A DNA stretch of 64,000 nt from Saccharopolyspora_C sp040643635 (GCF_040643635.1 NZ_JBEYUS010000007.1:96906-160905), one strand, 5' to 3'; positions 52,065 through 60,610 are shown, counted from the first letter of the stretch. Notes: generated by a model from the sequence alone, not told the origin. Made by a program: numbers and translations.

Positions 52065-52356
52065 CCGTCCCGCGGCGGTCGGGGGATCCGCGAGCGGGGA
52101 CGTCCGGCAGGGACGGGCATCGCGGAGTTCGCCGCCGCCGGCGATTCCGGGTGGGGGAGCCCGGCGGGCATCGGGTGCGGCGGGGCCGACCGGTGCGACC
52201 GGGGCACGACCCGCTGGATTCGCCCTCTGATGATCCGTGATCCGCGGTCGAATCTGTACTACCCGACCGGGCGATGACCACCCGCTGCCGGCCTAGCCTC
52301 GTCGATTCCGGCCGTGCGGCGGGGAATCCGGCGGGCCCGCGGGTCGGGCGCGGCGG
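52065..52356. other. Gene-free interval after tRNA-Thr
   Basis: No frame with coding-like codon use and no clear hairpin with a T-run were found. This stretch may hold the tRNA 3' trailer and the downstream end of the VOC gene's terminator. Position downstream of a tRNA is a classic integration site, but no direct repeat or integrase is visible. Confidence 0.4.
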
Positions 52357-53124
52357 TCAGGCGCGCAGGGCGATGATGCCGAAGACGCCGCCCGCCGGGT
52401 CCTGGACGACGGCGAACCGGCCGGGTTCGATCTCGACGGGTCCGGTGCGGACGGTGCCGCCGAGCGCGGTCAGCCGCTGGAGGGCCCGGTCCGCGTCGGG
52501 TACCGCGAAGTACACCTGCCAGTGCGGCGGTACCTCGGCGGGCCAGTCGGCCCCGATCCGGATCATGCCGCCGATCTCGCGGCCGCCGAGCCGCAGCAGC
52601 CGGTAGTCGGCACCCGCGACCTGCTGCGGGACCACCTCCCAGCCGAACAGCTCCCGGTAGAACGCGGTGGCGCGTTCCGGTTCGCGGGTCGCGAGCTCGT
52701 GCCAGCACGGCGCCCCGGGCTCGTCGACGCGCGCGGAGCCGACCGTGCGGCGGGGTTGCCAGAGCGCGACGGCGGCGCCGGTGGGGTCGGAACCGACCGC
52801 GATCCGGCCGGCGTCGAGCACGTCCATCGGGGCCACGTGCACCTGGCCGCCCGCGCGCTGGAAGGCGGCGGCGCTGGCGTCCACGTCGTCGGTGGACAGG
52901 TAAGTGGTCCAGAACGTGGGGCCCGGTGCCGGTTCGAACTGCGGGCCGATGCCCGCGACGGGTTCGCCCCCGAGCAGGAGCATCAGGTAGCCGCCGCTCG
53001 CAGGGCCGGTGTCGCGCACGGTCCAGCCGAACAGCTCGGCGTAGAACTCCGCGGTGGTGCCGGGGTCGGCGGTGTTGAGGTCGACCCAGCACGGCGTGCC
53101 CGGCGCGTACGACGTGATCTCCAT
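52357..53124 (-). CDS. Two-domain VOC (glyoxalase/bleomycin-resistance) protein
   Basis: The 255-aa protein has two VOC repeats: residues about 8-120 (GTPCWVDLNTADPGTTAEFYAELFGW-like, seen in PCWVDLNTADPG and FYAELFGWTV) and about 135-255 (GAPCWHELATREPE, FYRELFGWEV). Each keeps the paired beta-alpha-beta-beta-beta pattern. The fold covers dioxygenases, isomerases and drug-binding proteins; the actinobacterial two-repeat members are mostly unassigned. ATG 53124 has GGGGA upstream. Confidence 0.88.
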   Translation of the reverse strand: MEITSYAPGTPCWVDLNTADPGTTAEFYAELFGWTVRDTGPASGGYLMLLLGGEPVAGIGPQFEPAPGPTFWTTYLSTDDVDASAAAFQRAGGQVHVAPMDVLDAGRIAVGSDPTGAAVALWQPRRTVGSARVDEPGAPCWHELATREPERATAFYRELFGWEVVPQQVAGADYRLLRLGGREIGGMIRIGADWPAEVPPHWQVYFAVPDADRALQRLTALGGTVRTGPVEIEPGRFAVVQDPAGGVFGIIALRA

Positions 53125-53286
53125 CGGTGGTCCCCGTTCCGCGCGCTGCGGTCGCACGACCCTTGACGTCCTGGTGCGGCCGAGGCCCATAGTGGGCACT
53201 CGAAATGCTGGGAGGGTCCTTCGAACGGCGCATCTCGATCAGGTCCCGATCGGCCAGTGTGGTGGCGAATAGTGACCAATTGGTTG

Positions 53287-53305
53287 ACCCATTACACGTA
53301 TGGGT
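53287..53305. promoter_or_regulatory. Perfect inverted repeat before the protease gene
   Basis: ACCCAT-N7-ATGGGT lies 63 bases before the start codon and partly overlaps TTGACC (53284-53289), a possible -35 box. Could be an operator for the secreted protease gene. Confidence 0.4.
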
Positions 53306-53367
53306 GAGGTCATAGGGGGACTTGTCCGTCCCCACAGCGTTGCCGCTGCTACCCAGAGGAGATCAGC

Positions 53368-54096
53368 GTGTCCCTCGCACGAGTGCTGACCGGCGTCGCC
53401 GGCGTGGCCTTCGCCGCCGCCGCCTTCGCCGTTCCCGCCCAGGCCGCCCCCGCGGCCGCCCCCACCGACATGCAGCCGATGATCATCGATGGCGAGAACG
53501 CCACCGACGCTCCCTGGGCCGTGCGGCAGTTCAACAACGGTCAGGAAGCCTGCTCCGCCACCGCCATCGCGCCGGAGTGGGTGCTCACCGCGCAGCACTG
53601 CGTCGAGGGCGCGGGCGACGCGATCAGCTTCCACGTGGGCAGCCTCAACCAGCACGACGGTGAGGAGTTCAAGGCCAAGTCCGGCGGCGTGCACATCCAC
53701 GACAGCGTGGACCTCGCCCTGGTCAACGTGGACCGCCCGATGAACGTCGAGTTCTCGCCGCTGGGCACCACCGGCGACGTGAACAACGGCGACACCGTGC
53801 AGGTCTACGGCTGGGGTGCCACCTGCACCGACCAGCCCGAGGCCCAGTGTCAGGCGGACAACCTGAAGGTGGCGGACGTCAAGGTCACCGACATCGCCTG
53901 CACCGACTACCGCGGCGGCACCGCGGTCTGCGCGGACCGCATCAACGGCATCACCGCCGGTGGCGACTCGGGCGGCCCGATGTTCTCCAACGGCAAGCAG
54001 GTCGGCGTGGCCTCCACCAGCGACCGCGCGACCTCGACCGCGTACAACAACATCACCGAGTACCGGGACTGGATCAAGGAGGTCGCCGGCGTCTGA
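53368..54096 (+). CDS. Secreted trypsin-like serine protease (S1A)
   Basis: The 242-aa protein has an N-terminal signal peptide (about 1-26, ending AQA) and a short propeptide before MIIDGENATDAPW, which in place of IVGG suggests an unusual mature N-terminus. Catalytic residues are His77 (TAQHC), Asp115 (DLALV) and Ser201 (GGDSGGP). Six Cys can form three disulfides. GTG 53368 has AGGAGA upstream. A terminator hairpin follows at 54129. Confidence 0.92.
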   Translation: MSLARVLTGVAGVAFAAAAFAVPAQAAPAAAPTDMQPMIIDGENATDAPWAVRQFNNGQEACSATAIAPEWVLTAQHCVEGAGDAISFHVGSLNQHDGEEFKAKSGGVHIHDSVDLALVNVDRPMNVEFSPLGTTGDVNNGDTVQVYGWGATCTDQPEAQCQADNLKVADVKVTDIACTDYRGGTAVCADRINGITAGGDSGGPMFSNGKQVGVASTSDRATSTAYNNITEYRDWIKEVAGV

Positions 54097-54128
54097 TCGC
54101 CGCGACACCCAGCAAGACCCGGCAGCAC

Positions 54129-54162
54129 GACGTCCGGGGTCGCCACGGCGGCCCCGGACGTC
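54129..54162 (+). terminator. Terminator hairpin after the protease gene
   Basis: A perfect 11-bp stem GACGTCCGGGG / CCCCGGACGTC (54129-54139 with 54152-54162) lies 32 bases after the stop. Confidence 0.75.
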
Positions 54163-54353
54163 CGCGTTTCCGGAGGTTTCCGGTGGCCGAAAGTGAGGCT
54201 CGGCTCACCCGCGGTCCCGGATCGCGGCCGAAGATCGCAATTCCGGTGAACGTGGCGAAAATTCTCCGACGCAATCGAGGCGTCCCTGGGCACGGCCCTG
54301 CGGCGGACGTTTCCGCAGGTCACGTCCGCTGTTCGCATATTCGATCAGTATGC

Positions 54354-54469
54354 GTGATAGATCGTTATCACCGCGCTCACGCGAGATGCAACGATCCTGT
54401 AGTGCTCATCACGTGGAAAATCGAGTATCGCCTGGTAGCGGCGTCAGGAAACGGCTGAGTACCTGACGC
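54354..54469. promoter_or_regulatory. Inverted repeats upstream of ectA
   Basis: GTGATA-N6-TATCAC (54354-54371) lies in a lower-GC stretch typical of a promoter, and GCGTCAGG-N13-CCTGACGC (54441-54469) lies 31 bases before ectA. They could be operators of a GntR/TetR/MarR-type regulator; none is coded nearby. Confidence 0.45.
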
Positions 54470-54499
54470 GTTACGGATGTTCTGTTAAGTTGGCAAAGC

Positions 54500-55102
54500 A
54501 TGACCGGCGACAAACCCAGCCATAACGGCGACGGACCGAATGGCGGACGGAATGCGGGGAGCGGCTCTTCCGCTCCGGTCGAGATCGGCATTCCGGTCGT
54601 CGCGGACGGTCCCGCACTCTATCGGATCACCCGTGATTCGCGAGTGCTCGATGTGAACTCGTCCTACGCGTACCTGTTGTGGTGCCGGGACTTCGCGCAC
54701 ACCACGGCGGTGGCGCGCGAGGGCGGCGAAGTGGTCGGCTTCGTCACCGGCTACCGGCGTCCGGACGCCCCGGACGTGCTGATGGTGTGGCAGGTGGCGG
54801 TGGACGCGTCGCAGCGCGGTCGCGGGGTGGCGGGGCAGCTGCTCGGCCACCTGGTCGACCGGCTGGAGCCGGAAGGCGTGCGCTACCTGGAAACGACGAT
54901 CACCGCGGACAACACCGCCTCGATCAAGCTGTTCTCCGCGCTGGCCAGGGACCGCGGCACCGAGCTCGCTCGCAGCGAGCTGTTCGGCGCCGAGCTGTTC
55001 CCGGACGCGCACTTGGGCGAGGACCTCTACCGGATCGGCCCGTTCGCGGCCCCCGGCGTCGCGACGGGTGAAGCCGTCGCGGCACCGCGTCCGGCGGACT
55101 GA
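54500..55102 (+). CDS. ectA: Diaminobutyrate acetyltransferase EctA
   Basis: EctA acetylates L-2,4-diaminobutyrate, the second step of ectoine synthesis. The 200-aa GNAT protein has YLLWCRDF (about residue 58-65), the acetyl-CoA loop VAVDASQRGRGVAGQLL, and the LETTITADNTASIKLF stretch that marks EctA. The first 25 residues are low-complexity Gly/Asn/Ser and less conserved. ATG 54500 has no strong ribosome site; the ATG choice rests on family length. Confidence 0.95.
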   Translation: MTGDKPSHNGDGPNGGRNAGSGSSAPVEIGIPVVADGPALYRITRDSRVLDVNSSYAYLLWCRDFAHTTAVAREGGEVVGFVTGYRRPDAPDVLMVWQVAVDASQRGRGVAGQLLGHLVDRLEPEGVRYLETTITADNTASIKLFSALARDRGTELARSELFGAELFPDAHLGEDLYRIGPFAAPGVATGEAVAAPRPAD

Positions 55103-55267
55103 CCGCGAGCGCGCCGCGCCGACCCGGTGGGAGCCGGGGATGCGGGACGTGCGGGCGCGGACCGCGCCGCGCCGCAGAGACGAACGAGTTCCGACGGCAG
55201 GTCTCCGGGTGGGGACCATGACCGACTTGCAGCCGGTGGCCGCTCCGGCCGCCGCGAACGGAGGATC

Positions 55268-56515
55268 GTGAACGACATCTTCGCAAGCCTCGAATCCGAG
55301 GTCCGCAGTTACAGCCGCACCTGGCCGACGACGTTCGACAAGGCGGGTGGCAGCTGGCTCTACGGCGAGGACGGCACGCCCTACCTGGACTTCTTCGCCG
55401 GCGCCGGCGCGCTGAACTACGGGCACAACAACCCCCTGCTGAAGCGCAAGCTGATCGAGTACATCGAGCGCGACGGCGTCACGCACGGCCTGGACCAGGC
55501 CACCGTGGCCAAGCGCGAGTTCCTCGAGACCATCGACGAGAAGCTGCTGAAACCGCGCGGGCTGGACTACAAGGTCCAGTTCCCCGGGCCGACGGGCACG
55601 AACTCGGTGGAGTCCGCGCTGAAGCTGGTCCGGAAGATCACCGGCCGCGAGTCGATCATCAGCTTCACCAACGCGTTCCACGGCATGACGCTGGGCTCGC
55701 TGTCGGTCACCGGCAACTCGATGAAGCGCGGCGGCGCGGGCATCCCGCTGGTGCACTCCACGCCGATGCCCTACGACAACTACTTCGACGGGCAGTACCC
55801 GGACTTCCTGTACTTCGAGCGGCTGCTGGAGGACAGCGGTTCCGGCCTGAACGAGCCCGCCGCGGTGATCGTGGAGACGCTGCAGGGCGAGGGCGGCATC
55901 AACTCGTCCCGTCCGGAGTGGCTGCGCGGCCTGCGCGAGCTGTGCGACAAGCACGGCATGCTGCTCATCGTCGACGACGTGCAGATGGGCTGCGGGCGCA
56001 CCGGACCGTTCTTCAGCTTCGAGGAAGCGGGCATCACCCCGGACATCGTCTGCCTGTCGAAGTCCATCGGCGGCTACGGCCTCCCGATGGCGCTGACGCT
56101 GATCAAGTCCGAGCACGACGTGTGGGAGCCCGGCGAGCACAACGGGACCTTCCGCGGCAACAACCCGGCGTTCGTCACCGCCTCCGAGGCGCTGAAGCTG
56201 TACTGGAGCGACGACCAGCTGCAGCGCAGCACCATCGCCAAGGGCGAGCGCGTCGGCCAGGTCATCGGCGAGATCGCCGACAAGTACGAGGGCGCGCTCG
56301 CGAAGGGCCGCGGCCTCGCGCGCGGCCTCGGCTTCGAGGACCCGGAGGTCGCGGGCAAGATCTCCAAGGCGGCCTTCGACCGGAAGCTGATCCTGGAGAC
56401 CTCCGGTCCGCAGAGCGAAGTGATCAAGATCATGCCGCCGCTGACCGTGACCGACGAGGAACTCGAACAGGGTCTTCAGATCATCGTCGATTCCGTGCAA
56501 GCTGTGCTTGCCTGA
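55268..56515 (+). CDS. ectB: Diaminobutyrate-2-oxoglutarate transaminase EctB
   Basis: EctB makes diaminobutyrate from aspartate semialdehyde and glutamate. The 415-aa class III aminotransferase has the FFAGAGALNYGHNNP motif, HGLDQATVAKREFLE, the PLP aspartate in LLIVDDVQMGCGRTG and the PLP-lysine 265 in CLSKSIGGYGLP. GTG 55268 is used (GGAGG is 3 bases away, which is short). A 165-base gap separates it from ectA, with no gene; a hairpin follows before ectC. Confidence 0.97.
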   Translation: MNDIFASLESEVRSYSRTWPTTFDKAGGSWLYGEDGTPYLDFFAGAGALNYGHNNPLLKRKLIEYIERDGVTHGLDQATVAKREFLETIDEKLLKPRGLDYKVQFPGPTGTNSVESALKLVRKITGRESIISFTNAFHGMTLGSLSVTGNSMKRGGAGIPLVHSTPMPYDNYFDGQYPDFLYFERLLEDSGSGLNEPAAVIVETLQGEGGINSSRPEWLRGLRELCDKHGMLLIVDDVQMGCGRTGPFFSFEEAGITPDIVCLSKSIGGYGLPMALTLIKSEHDVWEPGEHNGTFRGNNPAFVTASEALKLYWSDDQLQRSTIAKGERVGQVIGEIADKYEGALAKGRGLARGLGFEDPEVAGKISKAAFDRKLILETSGPQSEVIKIMPPLTVTDEELEQGLQIIVDSVQAVLA

Positions 56516-56530
56516 CAAAGACGTACGCGA

Positions 56531-56559
56531 ACGGCCGGCCCGCAGTCCGGGCCGGCCGT
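56531..56559 (+). terminator. Perfect hairpin between ectB and ectC
   Basis: A 12-bp stem ACGGCCGGCCCG / CGGGCCGGCCGT with a 5-base loop (56531-56542 with 56548-56559) lies 16 bases after ectB and 47 bases before ectC. It has no T-run, so it may attenuate or process the transcript rather than end it. Confidence 0.65.
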
Positions 56560-56605
56560 CGCGTTCGGCATCCCCGGTATCCCCGGCACCCCGAAGGAGG
56601 GCATT

Positions 56606-56995
56606 GTGTTCGTTCGCAGGCTCGACGAGGTCGAGAACACCGACGACGACATCCAGACCGAGAACTGGCGCAGCAAGCGCATCGTGCTGGCGCGGGAGAA
56701 GGTCGGTTTCTCGGTGCACGAGACCACCCTCTACGCCGGTACCGTGAACGACTTCTGGTACGCCAACCACATCGAAGCCGTCTTCGTGTACGAGGGCGAG
56801 GGCGAGCTGGAGAACAAGTCGACCGGTGAGGTCTTCCAGCTCAAGCCGGGCACGCTGTACATGCTCAACGAGCACGACAAGCACCAGGTCCGCCCCAAGA
56901 CCGACATCCGCACGGTCTGCGTCTTCAACCCGCCGGTGACCGGTCGCGAGGTGCACGACGAGAACGGCGTGTACCCGCTGATCGTGGAGGACTGA
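56606..56995 (+). CDS. ectC: L-ectoine synthase EctC
   Basis: EctC closes N-acetyl-diaminobutyrate to ectoine. The 129-aa cupin has MFVRRLDEVENTDDD, VNDFWYANHIEAVFVYEGEGE with the metal-binding region, and the C-terminal PGTLYMLNEHDKHQ and VCVFNPPVTGREVHD blocks. Usual length is 125-137 aa. GTG 56606 follows AAGGAGGG by 4-5 bases. A strong terminator follows at once. Confidence 0.97.
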   Translation: MFVRRLDEVENTDDDIQTENWRSKRIVLAREKVGFSVHETTLYAGTVNDFWYANHIEAVFVYEGEGELENKSTGEVFQLKPGTLYMLNEHDKHQVRPKTDIRTVCVFNPPVTGREVHDENGVYPLIVED

Positions 56996-57015
56996 TCCGG
57001 TAGCGGTCCGCCTCG

Positions 57016-57056
57016 AACCGCCCACGTGCCGCCCCCGCGGCCGTGGGCGGTTTTTT
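57016..57056 (+). terminator. Strong intrinsic terminator after ectC
   Basis: The stem CCGCCCACG / CGTGGGCGG (57018-57026 with 57042-57050) is followed directly by six Ts. It is the clearest rho-independent terminator of the window and cuts ectABC off from ectD. Confidence 0.9.
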
Positions 57057-57138
57057 CGCGCCGGATTCCGGATGCGTAATGACCGCAGGGGTCGGGTAGC
57101 CGAGGAGCGTCTGGTTGCCTGCCGCGGTGCGCGACGCA

Positions 57139-57154
57139 TCCCGGATATCCGGGA
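57139..57154. promoter_or_regulatory. 16-base perfect palindrome upstream of ectD
   Basis: TCCCGGATATCCGGGA is fully self-complementary and lies 85 bases before the ectD start, after the ectABC terminator. It fits an operator or the start of a leader. A second inverted repeat, GCGGCCGA-N8-TCGGCCGC, sits at 57184-57207 inside the leader. Confidence 0.5.
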
Positions 57155-57180
57155 ATTGCCACCGAACGAGGAACCGAGAA

Positions 57181-57240
57181 ATGGCGGCCGATTCTGGAGT
57201 CGGCCGCTCCGGCGGTAATTCGCGAAGGAGGCGCAACTGA
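57181..57240 (+). CDS. Possible 19-codon upstream ORF of ectD
   Basis: ATG 57181 opens a frame of 19 residues (MAADSGVGRSGGNSRRRRN) ending in TGA at 57238-57240. The A of the stop is the first base of the ectD ATG (TGATG), so ribosomes could re-initiate. GAGGAACC lies upstream. Its Arg codons overlap the ectD ribosome site AAGGAGG. It may be chance; conservation would decide. Confidence 0.4.
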   Translation: MAADSGVGRSGGNSRRRRN

Positions 57241-58142
57241 TGACCGTCGCGGACGTGACGACTCAGGACCGTTATCCGACTCGGCGCGGAGCCGAGTCCG
57301 CATTCATCGATCGCACCGATCCCGTCGTGTGGCGCGGGGTCCGCACCGGCCCGGCCTCGGCCGAGGACCTCGCCGCGCACGACGCGAAGGGGTTCCACAC
57401 CGTGCCGGACCTGCTGTCCCCGGCGGAGGTGCAGGAGTACTGGCAGGAGCTGGACCGGCTCACCGACGATCCCGAGGTGCGCGCCGACGAGCGCACCGTC
57501 GTGGAGAAGGACTCCGGGCAGGTGCGCTCGCTGTTCGAAGTGCACCGCACCAGCGAGCTGGTCGCGGCGCTGGTGCGCGACCCGCGGGTGCTCGACCGCG
57601 CGCGGCAGATCCTGGGCTCCGACGTGTACGTGCACCAGAGCCGGATCAACTACATGCCGGGGTTCAAGGGCAGCGGGTTCTACTGGCACTCCGATTTCGA
57701 GACCTGGCACGCCGAGGACGGCCTCCCGGCGCCGCGGGCGGTGAGCATGTCGGTGGCGCTCACCGACAACTACCCGTTCAACGGGGGCCTGATGGTCATG
57801 CCGGGCGCGCACCGCACCTACGTGTCCTGCGCCGGGCGCACGCCGGGGGACAACTACAAGTCCTCGCTGAAGGAGCAGAAGGTGGGGGTGCCCGGCGAGG
57901 ACGACATCACCCGGCTCGGCTACGAGCACGGCATCGAGCAGTTCACCGGTCCGGCGGGCTCGGCGCTGTGGTTCGACTCGAACACGATGCACGGGTCCGG
58001 CAACAACATCACGCCGTTCCCGCGGTCGAACATCTTCATCGTGTTCAACAGCGTGCAGAACGCCCCGGTGGCGCCGTTCGCCGCGCGGCGGCCGCGGCCG
58101 GAGTTCGTCGCGGCGCGGGACGCCGCGCCGATCACCCGCTGA
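57240..58142 (+). CDS. ectD: Ectoine hydroxylase EctD
   Basis: EctD is an iron(II)/2-oxoglutarate dioxygenase that turns ectoine into 5-hydroxyectoine. The 300-aa protein has the iron ligands His150 and Asp152 in WHSDFETWH and His251 in TMHGSGNN, close to the numbers of the known salt-tolerant Gram-positive enzyme. ATG 57240 has AAGGAGG 9 bases away. It is separated from ectABC by a strong terminator and has its own leader, so hydroxyectoine can be set apart from ectoine. Confidence 0.97.
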   Translation: MTVADVTTQDRYPTRRGAESAFIDRTDPVVWRGVRTGPASAEDLAAHDAKGFHTVPDLLSPAEVQEYWQELDRLTDDPEVRADERTVVEKDSGQVRSLFEVHRTSELVAALVRDPRVLDRARQILGSDVYVHQSRINYMPGFKGSGFYWHSDFETWHAEDGLPAPRAVSMSVALTDNYPFNGGLMVMPGAHRTYVSCAGRTPGDNYKSSLKEQKVGVPGEDDITRLGYEHGIEQFTGPAGSALWFDSNTMHGSGNNITPFPRSNIFIVFNSVQNAPVAPFAARRPRPEFVAARDAAPITR

Positions 58143-58151
58143 TCACCACTG

Positions 58152-58186
58152 CTCGGCCCGGTGCGCCGCGTGCGCGCCGGGCCGAG
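58152..58186 (+). terminator. Terminator hairpin after ectD
   Basis: A perfect 10-bp stem CTCGGCCCGG / CCGGGCCGAG (58152-58161 with 58177-58186) begins 9 bases after the ectD stop. Confidence 0.75.
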
Positions 58187-58327
58187 GCGCGCGCCACCCG
58201 CACGAGTGGCACGCTCGTTGCAGGCGTCACACTTGAGGCCCCAGAAGGGTTGGAATCTTGATCCCAATGGGCGAAGGTGGAGCCGGTTCACGACGACACC
58301 CGTGAACGGGGCGGTCCAGGAGAGCGG

Positions 58328-59200
58328 ATGAGTACACTGCATCACCCGATCGCAGCGGTGCCCGTGGAGATGCGGGACAGCGTCACCACGCCGAGCGCCG
58401 CGCGGGTCTACGACTGGTTCCTCGGCGGGGCGCACAACTGGGAGATCGACCGCGACTTCGGCCAGCGGGTCGTGGACATCATCCCGGACATCAAGTCCTA
58501 CACCCGCGAGAACCGCCGCTTCCTGAACCGGGTGGTGCGCCACGCGCTGGACGCCGGATTCCGCCAGTTCCTCGACATCGGCTCCGGGCTGCCCACCGTG
58601 GGCAACGTGCACGAGGTCGCCGAACTGCACTGGAGCTCCGCTCCCGGCGCCGACGAGGACCGGGCGCGGGTCGTCTACGTGGACAACGACCCGGTCGTGC
58701 AGTCGCTGGGCGGGCTCATCCTCGCCCGTGAGGGCGATCCGCGGCGGCACCACGCGTTGCGCGCCGACCCGATCGCCGACCCGGACGGGTTGTGGCCGCT
58801 GCTGGACCGCACCGGGGTGTTCGACCTCGACGAGCCGACCTGCCTGCTGATGGTCTCGATGCTGCACTTCTCCAAGGACTCCGAGCACCCGCACGAGTCG
58901 GTCGCCGCGCTGCGGGAACGGCTGCCCGCCGGATCGCTGCTGGCCGTGTCGCACTGGACCACCTCGGACGCGACCGCGGAGGAGCAGGTGGCGAACGAGC
59001 GGCTGGTGGAGGCCTACGAGCAGTCCACCCACCCCGGGCAGCTGCGCTCCAAGGCGGAGGTCCAGGCGTTCTTCGGCGACTTCGAGATGCTGGAGCCGGG
59101 CCTGGTGTACGCGCCGAGCTGGCGGCCCGACGGCCACGAGGAGTTCACCGGGGACCCGGAGCGCTCCCGGATGCTCGCCGGGGTCGCCCGCAAGGCCTGA
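58328..59200 (+). CDS. SAM-dependent methyltransferase, DUF574 family
   Basis: The 290-aa protein matches the actinobacterial DUF574 (Methyltransf_19) family: PSAARVYDWFLGGAHNWEID at the N-terminus, the SAM loop FLDIGSGLPTVGNVHEVA, VVYVDNDPVV, and a conserved C-terminal PSWRPDG. ATG 58328 follows CAGGAGAG by 5 bases and yields typical length. The family is numerous in streptomycetes and the substrate is unknown. It converges on the next gene with stop codons back to back (TGATCA at 59198-59203). Confidence 0.93.
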   Translation: MSTLHHPIAAVPVEMRDSVTTPSAARVYDWFLGGAHNWEIDRDFGQRVVDIIPDIKSYTRENRRFLNRVVRHALDAGFRQFLDIGSGLPTVGNVHEVAELHWSSAPGADEDRARVVYVDNDPVVQSLGGLILAREGDPRRHHALRADPIADPDGLWPLLDRTGVFDLDEPTCLLMVSMLHFSKDSEHPHESVAALRERLPAGSLLAVSHWTTSDATAEEQVANERLVEAYEQSTHPGQLRSKAEVQAFFGDFEMLEPGLVYAPSWRPDGHEEFTGDPERSRMLAGVARKA

Positions 59201-60253
59201 TCAGGGCGTGGACAGCTGCGGGTCCAGGCCCAGGTAACGGCGTTCGTTGAACTTCTCGCCCGCGCAGGACGCGCCGATGTCGTGGCCGATCCGCTCCACC
59301 ACGTCCGCCAGCTCCAGCCGGGACAGCCACGGCCGCGGCAGCGCCGCCGTGCCGTGCCGCGCCCCGAGCAGGGCGCCGGTGATCGCCGCGGTGCTGTCGC
59401 TGTGCCCGGAGTGGTTCGCCGCGAGCCGCAGCGCCGCCGGGAACTGCTCCGGCCGGGGCAGCGCCAGCGCGCAGTACACGCCGATCGCCAGCGCCTCCGG
59501 GCCGATCCAGCCCTGGCCGAGCCGTTCCACGTGCGCGACGGAGGCGCCCATCCGGGACAGGCTCGCCGCCTCCGCGAGCAACCCGGCGGTCTCGCCGTCG
59601 TCGCGCAGCACCCGCCCGGTCGCCTGGTCCACCGCGTCCGGCAGCCGCCTGCCCTGCACGGCGACCAGGTGCACGATCAGCGCCAGGGTGCCCGCGGACG
59701 CCCAGCCGCCCGCGCCGCCGTGGGTGAGCGCGGCGAGCCGGCAGCCGAGTCCGTAGGCGATGGTCGCGCTCGGCGCGAAGCCGATCGGGGTGCTGCGGTC
59801 CACGCCGCCGCAGCCCTTGGAACTGTTCCGCGGCCGATCCGGGCTGCCGAGCTCCGGTTCGCCGAGGGCGCGCAGGCTGGTGAGCCCGGGGGCGCGGCTG
59901 GCGTACAGCTCGCCCTCGGCGAGCAGACCGGTCGCACCGGGTGGCGGCTTCGACTCCTGCTGGGTGATCAGCCACCGGCGGTACGCCGCGGTGACGGTCT
60001 CCACCGGGCGCCACTGGCCGCCGTTGTTGCCCTGGGTCCACGCGCTGAGGTAGCCCTCGCCGGTGAACAGCGTCATCTGGGTGGCGTCGCCGAGCAGGGC
60101 CTGCGCGGGCGGTTCGGTGATGCCCTGCTCGCCGTGCTCGGCTCGTATCCCGTCGAGCTGCTGGAACTCGACCGGCGCGCCGAGCGCGTCGCCGAGAGCC
60201 CCGCCGAGCAGGCAGCCCACGGCGCGATCGACCACTGTGGACGGGGTGGGCAC
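59201..60253 (-). CDS. ADP-ribosylglycohydrolase-family protein with altered metal motif
   Basis: The 350-aa protein has the DraG/ARH fold: AVGCLLGGALGDALGAPVE at the N-terminus (about 12-29), the metal loop reading GDATQMTLFT (about 55-64) where typical members have (T)DDTQM, and the C-terminal GHSDSTAAITGALLGA where members have GDTDT. Asp to Ala in the first motif and Ser for Thr/Asp in the second may weaken the two-magnesium centre. GTG 60253 is used. It could reverse ADP-ribosylation or have lost the activity. Confidence 0.82.
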   Translation of the reverse strand: MPTPSTVVDRAVGCLLGGALGDALGAPVEFQQLDGIRAEHGEQGITEPPAQALLGDATQMTLFTGEGYLSAWTQGNNGGQWRPVETVTAAYRRWLITQQESKPPPGATGLLAEGELYASRAPGLTSLRALGEPELGSPDRPRNSSKGCGGVDRSTPIGFAPSATIAYGLGCRLAALTHGGAGGWASAGTLALIVHLVAVQGRRLPDAVDQATGRVLRDDGETAGLLAEAASLSRMGASVAHVERLGQGWIGPEALAIGVYCALALPRPEQFPAALRLAANHSGHSDSTAAITGALLGARHGTAALPRPWLSRLELADVVERIGHDIGASCAGEKFNERRYLGLDPQLSTP

Positions 60254-60610
60254 GCGGCGGGCTCCTTCTCGGGCGGCGCTGTCGAACGATGATCGATCGG
60301 GGCCGACTCTACTGGGCGATACCGCGGGCCCGGCGCCGATCCGTCCACCGCGAGCATCTGCGCCGCGTGCGGTGCGGCACCCCGCGGCTGACCTCGGGTT
60401 CGATGAATGATCAACTTTCGGCGCGGTCGCCCGCCGAACCGGCGAGGAACACGGCCTTGGGCCGATCGGGTGACGCCCGGCCCGGTGTCACCGGGTGCCG
60501 ACCCGAAGATCGCTACCGTGTGTCCGCTTCGCCGAGAGTGGACTCCGCGAGCCCGGGTGACCGAAACTGGCGAGGATCGAACACGCAGCGAACGGCAGGT
60601 GTCGAGGGGC

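Noticed and set aside
51992..52356. Attachment site or integrated element after tRNA-Thr
   Set aside because: No integrase, no repeated tRNA 3' end and no phage-like gene follow in the window.
54372..54440. GlnR-type box before ectA
   Set aside because: ATCACGTGGAAAA looks loosely similar, but spacing between the half sites is wrong.
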